The position numbers and the translations under genes are program-made. The notes under the pieces are model-generated. The model saw only the letters and a list, made by a program, of their open reading frames with translations, had not been told where the DNA came from and did not search any database. DNA of 64,000 nucleotides from GCA-002708315 sp963676635 (GTDB lineage: Bacteria > Bacteroidota > Bacteroidia > Bacteroidales > F082): assembly GCA_963676635.1 (NCBI GenBank), contig OY781105.1, positions 2,294,001 through 2,358,000 on the forward strand. Reading direction: 5' to 3'. This document shows positions 57,785-64,000 of this stretch, piece by piece (the first letter of the stretch is position 1; the number at the start of each line of letters is the position of its first letter).

Positions 57785-58389
57785 ACCTTAGCCTCCTCTT
57801 TTTGTCTTGTTTTAACAACTTTCGCCGTAGCTATATTCAAACGCTCATCATCCTGCAGCTTCTGTCCTATCTTACGGATAGCCATTTTAGCATTAGGTAT
57901 TCTTCTGTTTTCAAACAGTTTAACACGGGCACGAACATCCAGCAGTTCTTCTTCAAGCAATTCAATCTGTTCTTCCAAACATTTAATCTCAGCTTTAAGC
58001 TGAAGCTGCTCCTGCATCAGTTCGATAGCATCAGTAACCCATAAAGGCGTAACAGCTGATGGCTGAACAACGTTAAAGTCGACACTATCATATTGTTGCA
58101 CACGCACCCCTGCAACATCTGCAGGTTTAGTAATTATCTCATTAACCGAGATAAACTCATTGATATCCACCCATGCGTCACTCATAACAGCAAGCCAGGG
58201 TTTTGCTTTATTCCTGTTTTGTTCGATAGTCTTACGAATTTCTTCAATCCTTTCGGCGATGGAGTTAATAGTAACCATCAAAGATTTTTCCATTGCTTCG
58301 AACAAAGGCAGCATACGTTGAGAGACCTTCAGAATTTTTTTCTGACGGGCTCTTTCGGTCTTTGTATATTTAATCTTTATTCCTGCCAT
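57781..58389 (-). CDS. V/A-type ATPase subunit D (central shaft)
   Basis: 202 aa, almost entirely helical. The IKIKYTKTERARQKKILKVS start and the long C-terminal helix (ELLDVRARVKLFENRRIPNA) are typical of the D family. It shares one base with the DUF2764 gene and overlaps subunit I by 4. Rotates inside the A3B3 head. Confidence 0.9.
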   Translation of the reverse strand: MAGIKIKYTKTERARQKKILKVSQRMLPLFEAMEKSLMVTINSIAERIEEIRKTIEQNRNKAKPWLAVMSDAWVDINEFISVNEIITKPADVAGVRVQQYDSVDFNVVQPSAVTPLWVTDAIELMQEQLQLKAEIKCLEEQIELLEEELLDVRARVKLFENRRIPNAKMAIRKIGQKLQDDERLNIATAKVVKTRQKEEAKV

Positions 58390-58895
58390 TATTCCTCCTC
58401 CTGTTTTTCTTTAGGATTAACAACAGATTCAAGCACTTTACCTCCCTCTTCTATGTTAAAAGAATGGAGGCGGTGCAATAACTGAAGCCTCATTTTATAA
58501 ACCAGAAGTTCAGTTACAGAGAAAGTCTTTCCAGCCTCAATAGAATCCAGCTCTTCCCATTGCCAATGCATAATAGCCTTTTCCCGCTCAAGCGGATTTA
58601 CGCTACCAACATTTTTAGGAAGGAATCCCGGATCCGGAGTTCTTTTTTGTGCTCTGGCATCTCTGATTTCATTCAGATCCAGCTCCAGCTCTTCAAACAT
58701 TTGCCTGATGCTTGCAGGACCACCATCAATGGCACTACTGCCAAGCTTTCGGATATCCAGCGATTGAAGCAGGCGAAAATGTTTTTTAGATAGCTGGCTC
58801 TTTGCTTCATTATGGAGTTCATCGACAGTAATTGGCGGTGATTGTCCATACGACAGCGATGGCAAGCTACACATAAGATATACCAGATTCGACAT
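58389..58895 (-). CDS. DUF2764 protein, C-subunit-like ATPase component
   Basis: 168 aa. The start NLVYLMCSLPSLSYGQSPPI and the KHFRLLQSLDIRKLGS block match DUF2764, which takes the place of subunit C in Bacteroidota-type V/A-ATPase operons. It is shorter than members I recall from Bacteroides (about 280 aa). Lies between E and D with 2 bases or less spacing. Probably links shaft and c-ring; inferred. Confidence 0.8.
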   Translation of the reverse strand: MSNLVYLMCSLPSLSYGQSPPITVDELHNEAKSQLSKKHFRLLQSLDIRKLGSSAIDGGPASIRQMFEELELDLNEIRDARAQKRTPDPGFLPKNVGSVNPLEREKAIMHWQWEELDSIEAGKTFSVTELLVYKMRLQLLHRLHSFNIEEGGKVLESVVNPKEKQEEE

Positions 58896-58897
58896 AA

Positions 58898-59503
58898 TTA
58901 TGCCTCCTGGTTTTGTTTAATTTTCTCTACTAAATCTTTATTCAGCAGTGAAAACATACTCTCCTCAACATCCTGAGCACTTAAAACAAACTGCACTCCC
59001 TTTTTATCACTGGAGTCGACCTTTATCAAAGCATTACCATTGGCAAGTGGCTTGATAGCAACCTTCTTATCGAGCGATTCCTTAACCAGGAAAGCCTCCA
59101 TATCCTTAGTAAGATCTTTAGGAATAGAGATTGTTTTCTCACCAGAAATAGACTCAACAACAACTTTCACAAGCTCTTTGAGATATTGCTTTTCAGTAAA
59201 TAAGCTTTCACACTTTTCACCGAAAACAGACTTCAAAGAATCAATCATAGCAATCTTTGTGGCTTCCACCATATCACGTGATGCCTGAGCAATGGCCATA
59301 TCAGCATTCTTCTGTATCTGGGCAGCCTTGTTATTAGCTTCTTCCAGTGATTTCTCTGCCTGAGCTTTAGCATCAGCAACTATCTTATCAGCCTGAGCTT
59401 TAGCATCAGCAATTATACGTTTTTTCTCCTCTTCACCAGCGTTAATTCCCTGTTCCTTAAGTTTGGAAACAATACCTTCGAGGTTTTCTTTTTTATCGTT
59501 CAT
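58898..59503 (-). CDS. V/A-type ATPase subunit E (peripheral stalk)
   Basis: 201 aa. A long N-terminal helix rich in Ala/Lys/Glu (IVADAKAQAEKSLEEANNKA) is followed by the globular C-terminal domain that binds the head (SLKSVFGEKCESLFTEKQYL). Typical E subunit. No separate G/H stalk gene is seen in the operon. Confidence 0.9.
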   Translation of the reverse strand: MNDKKENLEGIVSKLKEQGINAGEEEKKRIIADAKAQADKIVADAKAQAEKSLEEANNKAAQIQKNADMAIAQASRDMVEATKIAMIDSLKSVFGEKCESLFTEKQYLKELVKVVVESISGEKTISIPKDLTKDMEAFLVKESLDKKVAIKPLANGNALIKVDSSDKKGVQFVLSAQDVEESMFSLLNKDLVEKIKQNQEA

Positions 59504-59528
59504 CTGAATTTTTTTTACTGATTAGAAG

Positions 59529-60839
59529 TTATTTTTTATCCCAGTACTTATCAATAAGTTTCTTACTCAACCCTGTTTCAGTAGGTTCGAAATGGTCACG
59601 TAATATGTCCCACAACTTATCAAGCGCATCGTTAAGCTGCATAGGCTCACCGAAAGGTTCTTCAACATTATTGATAAAATCATCACGGTAGCGAAGCAGC
59701 TTCTGTGAAAACGCATCGTTGGCAGCACCTACTTCCGCAGCTTCATGAGCTTTCTCAGCATCAGCGAGAAGTGACGCCATAGCTGTCATAATAGCACGGT
59801 GATCATCGCGGGTGTCGCCATTAACCTGTTGTTTCAATCGTGATAACGAACGGGCAAGTTTAAGCTTACCATTTTCAAGGAAGAACTGCCCTTCGGTGAT
59901 ATAACCAGTATTATCAGGAACAGGATCTTCGAGAGACTCGAGAGTAGTAGCACCAATAATAGTAATAGAACCAGCGCCTTCAATATCGGCAGCTACTTCA
60001 TATCTTCTGGCAAGCTCAGAATAGAGAGATCCGGGATAACCCTGCAATGAAGGAATCATATCCTGATAGTTGGCAACATTTCTAAGGATATTCGACCAGT
60101 TAGTCATATCCGTAAGAAGCACCAACACATCCTTACGCTGATCAGCAAACTCACGGGCAACGCTAAGAGCAACATCAGGAAGCATAAGACCTTTAATCTG
60201 CGACTCACCGGCAAGATGAGTAAACATAATAGTCTTATCAATATTTCCCGATTGAGAAAGCTGCTCTTTAAAGTAGTTATACTCATCGAATTTAAGTCCG
60301 ATACCAGCGAAAATAATAATATCAGTTTGTGCACCCTGAGCAATCTGCGAAAGCAACCGGTTATAAGGCTCAGTAGGGCCTGCAAAGATTGGTATCTTCT
60401 GAGATTTCACCAAAGTATTAAAAACATCAATCATAGGAATACCAGTCCACATAGGCTGTTTAGGAACAAGCCTTACAGTAGGGTTAAGAGTATCCAGACG
60501 AGTTGACAACTGCTTCTCAAAAATAATTTCAGGGCCACCGTCGGCCACATCGCCAATACCATCAAAACTACGGCCAAGCATCTTATAAGAAAAACCAGCA
60601 GAAAGAGGCAGCTCATGCATCCTTATTCTGGTTTTTGTGCTTAATCCTTTTGTACCATTAAAAACCTGAAAACGTGTATAATCTTCAGTAATATTAATAG
60701 CCTTTGCGAAGGACAGACTTTGATTAGTCTGAGCGTCGAGCAGTTCCACTACATGATTAAGAGCAACCCCGGGATTACCCTCAACCGATATAAGCGCTTT
60801 ACCTACTTCGCTAATTCTGTTAATCTCTTTCCTTATCAT
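59529..60839 (-). CDS. V/A-type ATPase subunit B
   Basis: 436 aa, complete. Typical words: GNPGVALNHVVELLDAQTNQ, GRSFDGIGDVADGGPEI, IPIFAGPTEPYNRLLSQIAQ and LTDMTNWSNILRN. The P-loop is degenerate, as in all B subunits. Its start overlaps the end of subunit A by 4 bases. Confidence 0.95.
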   Translation of the reverse strand: MIRKEINRISEVGKALISVEGNPGVALNHVVELLDAQTNQSLSFAKAINITEDYTRFQVFNGTKGLSTKTRIRMHELPLSAGFSYKMLGRSFDGIGDVADGGPEIIFEKQLSTRLDTLNPTVRLVPKQPMWTGIPMIDVFNTLVKSQKIPIFAGPTEPYNRLLSQIAQGAQTDIIIFAGIGLKFDEYNYFKEQLSQSGNIDKTIMFTHLAGESQIKGLMLPDVALSVAREFADQRKDVLVLLTDMTNWSNILRNVANYQDMIPSLQGYPGSLYSELARRYEVAADIEGAGSITIIGATTLESLEDPVPDNTGYITEGQFFLENGKLKLARSLSRLKQQVNGDTRDDHRAIMTAMASLLADAEKAHEAAEVGAANDAFSQKLLRYRDDFINNVEEPFGEPMQLNDALDKLWDILRDHFEPTETGLSKKLIDKYWDKK

Positions 60840-62611
60840 AGTGCGTGTTCTTCTTGTAAAGTAAATTGATGTATTTTTTCAGGAAGGACTGCAATTTCTT
60901 CCTCACTTTGAGCATTACTATTCCAGTCTTTCCACCACTGGCGTAGTTCATCGAATTTCGTCCTTATAAGACTTTTAAGACCTTCATCATCGAGTCCGTT
61001 TTCAGAGAATTTAATCTCACTAACGATCAGCTTCTGCACAGCCTCATTAAGAATTTTCAACCGTTCGGGGCGTGTACATGCATCCACATCATGGAAAGCA
61101 TCCTGCTGCAGCACACAGAAATCTATTGTCTGACCCTTCTGATAAAGGATATATTTATCGACTGGCACTTTCTTCAAACCGATAGTACTGATTGTTTGAT
61201 CAATACCGTTAGCCTGATGAAGAGTGTCGAGCATTTTATTACGATCTTCCCATGAGATAAAGCTATCATAGGAAGAAGTAGTATATACGAGAGGGTCGAT
61301 AGCCGGATATTTCTTAGCATCAGCACGGTCTTGCGATAAACCCCAGAAACCACCGGTAGCATCCATTGTTGCCTGCGTTACAGGTTCCTGGAAGTTACCA
61401 CCGGCAGGCGAAACAGTACCGATAAAAGTAAGAGATCCACCAGAGCCCACATCAGCACCAGCGCGTTGGTACATACCTTTGATCTGATCAGGAATGTCCA
61501 TAGGGAAAGCTTCAGGACCAGGAATATCACCCTGGCGACCACTACGCTCACGGAGAGCCTGAGCCCAACGGGATGTAGAATCGGCAAGCATAATAACATT
61601 GTAGCCCTGATATCTGTAGTACTCACCCACAGTAAGAGCGATAAACACACTGGCTTCACGAGCAGCAACAGGCATGGAGCTTGTGTTACCGAAGATACAC
61701 ATACGGTTCATCAATGATTCACCAGTAGAAGGATCTTCCAGCTCTGCAAAATCTTTAAAAACCTCCACGGCCTCACCCGCACGTTCGCCACAGGCAGCCA
61801 TAACAATAATATCAGCAAGAGCATGTTTACAAAGAGTATGCTGCATAACAGTTTTACCAGCACCAAAAGGGCCGGGATTACCAACAGTACCTCCATAACC
61901 TACCGGTGCCAGTAAATCGATTACACGAACACCTGTAGAGATTGTTTTACTTGGAATAGCACGCTCCTTAAAAGGAATTGGTTCCTTAACAGGATGACGG
62001 AAAACAAGTTTCAACTCATGATCAATCTTTTGCTCATCAGTAACAACAGCAACAACCTGCGTAATATTAACCTTACTCTTTTCAATAATACTTTTAATTG
62101 TACACTTACCCATGCTGAACGGAACAAGTACTTTATGTTCAAACCTGCCTTCAGGGACAGACCCCAAAGTATCGCCACCTTTAACAACATCACCAGCTTT
62201 AGCAGAAGGGGTAAAATCCCACAAAGCCTTATCATCAATAGGAGGAGCTGTCATACCCGGAACAAGGTAAGCCCCCTGTTCACTCAGTTTATAAAGAGGG
62301 TTCTGCAAACCATCCCAGATACTTGTTAACAGTCCGGGTCCAAGAAGCACAGACAAAGGCTTTCCACTGAACTCAACCTCATCGCCAATCTGGGCACCAG
62401 TTAAATCTTCAAACACCTGCATCTCCACAATCCCGGCTTCAGGATCGGCAGGATCAGGCATAATTTGCAGTACTTCAGCCTGAAGAAGCTTTCCATCCAC
62501 CATAATTCCGGCGGTTTCACCCATTATAACATCATCATGGAATCGTGCCTGTACCAACGAATCCTGAATAGAAATAAGGGTAGCTGTCCTTTTACTATTA
62601 ATATTGCTCAT
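60836..62611 (-). CDS. V/A-type ATPase catalytic subunit A
   Basis: 591 aa, normal length with no intein. The P-loop GPFGAGKTVMQHTLCKHALA is at about residues 246-265; ACGERAGEAVEVFKDFAEL and MLADSTSRWAQALRERSGRQ hold the catalytic Glu and Arg-finger contacts. First gene of the operon in transcription order A, B, E, DUF2764, D, I, K. It could run as an ion pump or synthase. Confidence 0.96.
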   Translation of the reverse strand: MSNINSKRTATLISIQDSLVQARFHDDVIMGETAGIMVDGKLLQAEVLQIMPDPADPEAGIVEMQVFEDLTGAQIGDEVEFSGKPLSVLLGPGLLTSIWDGLQNPLYKLSEQGAYLVPGMTAPPIDDKALWDFTPSAKAGDVVKGGDTLGSVPEGRFEHKVLVPFSMGKCTIKSIIEKSKVNITQVVAVVTDEQKIDHELKLVFRHPVKEPIPFKERAIPSKTISTGVRVIDLLAPVGYGGTVGNPGPFGAGKTVMQHTLCKHALADIIVMAACGERAGEAVEVFKDFAELEDPSTGESLMNRMCIFGNTSSMPVAAREASVFIALTVGEYYRYQGYNVIMLADSTSRWAQALRERSGRQGDIPGPEAFPMDIPDQIKGMYQRAGADVGSGGSLTFIGTVSPAGGNFQEPVTQATMDATGGFWGLSQDRADAKKYPAIDPLVYTTSSYDSFISWEDRNKMLDTLHQANGIDQTISTIGLKKVPVDKYILYQKGQTIDFCVLQQDAFHDVDACTRPERLKILNEAVQKLIVSEIKFSENGLDDEGLKSLIRTKFDELRQWWKDWNSNAQSEEEIAVLPEKIHQFTLQEEHAL

Positions 62612-62916
62612 ATATTATAATTTATTTCTTTCATTGGGAAAACCCAGTATATTTCATGACTATCGAACGTTTAGCTATTATATTTATTATCAACATTCTT
62701 TAATTTAAAATCAATTAAAAAAAGACCCAAAACTATTACAATTTTTATATCTAAAAAGAAATTTTTGCAATTTCTTATCAAGAATTACAAATGCTACAAA
62801 TTCATTAACGACAAAAAGCAATGTAGTAATTAAAATAATAACAGTAAACCGTTCAAATCAGGAGCATATTAAATGAACAATAATTCTTAAAAAAATCTGT
62901 TATTAATGTTTAAAGT
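62612..62916. promoter_or_regulatory. Divergent intergenic region, ATPase operon and phosphoesterase
   Basis: 305 bp, AT-rich, no gene. Both promoters must lie here; I found no clean TTG/TAnnTTTG pair for either direction. Confidence 0.4.
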
Positions 62917-63753
62917 ATGAGAACGCAAATTAATATAAGATATCTAATTTCAAAGGTACTCCTTATTGTTTTCATGGTGTTAATTAGCTCATCATGTATT
63001 AAAACATTTGATTATTCCATTTATTCTGCATATGTACCAGTAGAATACCGTAATACAAGAGAATCTAATTTTAACAAACTCAAAGAAACTAACCTGAATG
63101 ACACGATTAATACAAAAACTTTAAATGTCGCTCTTATTTCAGATCCGCATTATTCTTATAATAATCTGGAAGATGCTGTTTATTCGATTAATGAACATGA
63201 AGAAATCGATATAATCATTGCCGGAGGTGATCTTTCTGATGGCGGTATTCTCGAGGAGTTTCTTCTGTTTAAATATGTAATGGAGCAAGCAACAGTACCA
63301 TATTTTACAGTTATAGGCAACCATGACTGTCTTGCAAATGGATACCCGATTTATCAAGAATTATTTGGACCAGATAATTACACCTTGCGCATTGCAAACT
63401 GCAAATTTGTATTTTTTAATGATATAGTATGGGAATTGAACGTCACTGAACCCGATTTCTTTTGGCTGAAAAGTCAGATATTTGACAAAGGAAATGCTGA
63501 ACATCTTTTTGTAGTAACTCACATACCTCCTTATTCTGATTCATTTTCACCATTACAGCAACTTGCATATGTAACAATGGTAGACTCAGCAAAAGTAGAC
63601 TTATCTATATCCGGACATCTGCATCATCATTATTATGGTGATTACTATGGAAATGGTAACAAATATATGACCATTGGAGCGGTAAGTAAAAGACATTGGG
63701 TTAAATTAAATATTGATGAAGATTCAATAAATGTAGAAAGGATTGAATTTTGA
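62917..63753 (+). CDS. Lipoprotein calcineurin-like metallophosphoesterase
   Basis: 278 aa. A signal peptide with lipobox ends at SSSC (residue 27). Metal-site motifs in order: ISDPHYSYNN (D-x-H), GGDLSDGG, GNHDCLANG, THIPPYSD and SGHLHHHYYG (GHxH). These are the blocks of the metallophosphoesterase superfamily. Exported and lipid-anchored, so the substrate is a periplasmic or surface phosphoester, not known. The next gene starts inside its stop codon. Confidence 0.9.
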   Translation: MRTQINIRYLISKVLLIVFMVLISSSCIKTFDYSIYSAYVPVEYRNTRESNFNKLKETNLNDTINTKTLNVALISDPHYSYNNLEDAVYSINEHEEIDIIIAGGDLSDGGILEEFLLFKYVMEQATVPYFTVIGNHDCLANGYPIYQELFGPDNYTLRIANCKFVFFNDIVWELNVTEPDFFWLKSQIFDKGNAEHLFVVTHIPPYSDSFSPLQQLAYVTMVDSAKVDLSISGHLHHHYYGDYYGNGNKYMTIGAVSKRHWVKLNIDEDSINVERIEF

Positions 63754-64000
63754 GAAAATTATTTTACAGCATATTAGTGATTTTACTTACTATAAGCATT
63801 CATACATTTGCCCAGGATACAATTATCAACAATAAAGTATATACACAAAAACAAAGAAGCTGGATTATCCCTGCATATGTAAACTTACAATATGCAGGTG
63901 GTATAGGCAACTATATAATTGGTGCCGGATATACTTTAAATAAATCGCAAAGCCTACGGTTTGCTTTAAAATATGGCTTTACTCCGAAATACAGGTCAAA
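63750..64000 (+). CDS. Secreted/outer-membrane beta-barrel-like protein, 3' end outside window
   Basis: The frame begins at TTG 63750, overlapping the previous stop, with no ATG until far inside. It reads RKLFYSILVILLTISIHTFA-Q, a good signal peptide, then beta-strand-like words (IIPAYVNLQYAGGIGNYIIG, LRFALKYGFTPKYRS). The overlap implies translational coupling with the phosphoesterase. Cut by the window edge, so the family cannot be decided. Confidence 0.65.
   Translation, partial: MRKLFYSILVILLTISIHTFAQDTIINNKVYTQKQRSWIIPAYVNLQYAGGIGNYIIGAGYTLNKSQSLRFALKYGFTPKYRS

Overview
The window is AT-rich chromosomal DNA of a Bacteroidota bacterium, most like the Marinilabiliales/Bacteroidales. The signs are type IX secretion (T9SS) C-terminal sorting domains, TlpA- and AsmA-family proteins, Bacteroidota-type promoters (TTG, about 20 bp, TAnnTTTG), almost no Shine-Dalgarno sequences, and a V/A-type ATPase operon of the E/DUF2764/A/B/D/I/K kind. 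The genus cannot be named from the sequence alone. No tRNA, rRNA or CRISPR array was seen.

Layout. (1) 1-5562: end of a GH47 alpha-mannosidase gene, a TlpA-like thioredoxin, a small Cys-rich lipoprotein and a large AsmA-family protein. (2) 5600-9360: gene-free repeat field with 385-bp repeats, two 163-bp terminal-inverted-repeat elements, a 351-bp MITE-like element and 24-bp palindromic inserts that have matching empty sites. (3) 9467-24620: a polymorphic-toxin (RHS) locus on the minus strand. It has a fiber-like secreted protein broken by an IS4-type element, a T9SS propeller protein, two giant RHS proteins (the second ending in a JAMM peptidase toxin domain), a candidate immunity gene, and a displaced RHS tip cassette with its own small membrane protein. 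(4) 25171-26822: a leucine-rich-like T9SS surface protein and a possible small RNA. (5) 27627-35912: a phage-like replication and lysis cassette with no integrase or virion genes. It contains iteron-like repeats, a 422-aa unknown protein, HTH, D5 helicase, zinc-finger/TOPRIM primase, small membrane proteins, M15 endolysin-like peptidase, spanin-like protein and an HU protein.

(6) 36082-54975: a defence island built around DndC-like sulfur chemistry. The plus-strand operon is DUF4007, large P-loop ATPase, PAPS-reductase/DndC-like, DUF262, SIR2. The converging minus-strand operon is PLD-helicase, 77-aa protein, DndD/Rad50-like ATPase with zinc hook, 184-aa protein, and a membrane protein split by IS3. 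Between them lie nested IS66, IS21 and IS3 elements. (7) 55283-62611: V/A-ATPase operon on the minus strand, with a c-subunit carrying a sodium-binding residue pattern. (8) 62917-64000: lipoprotein metallophosphoesterase and the start of an outer-membrane protein.

How the parts fit. The RHS region and the defence island are both accessory loci remodelled by insertion sequences, and in two cases the pre-insertion gene can be rebuilt exactly across a target duplication. The replication/lysis cassette and the mixed Dnd-like/SIR2/DUF262 island are the best candidates for undescribed systems.
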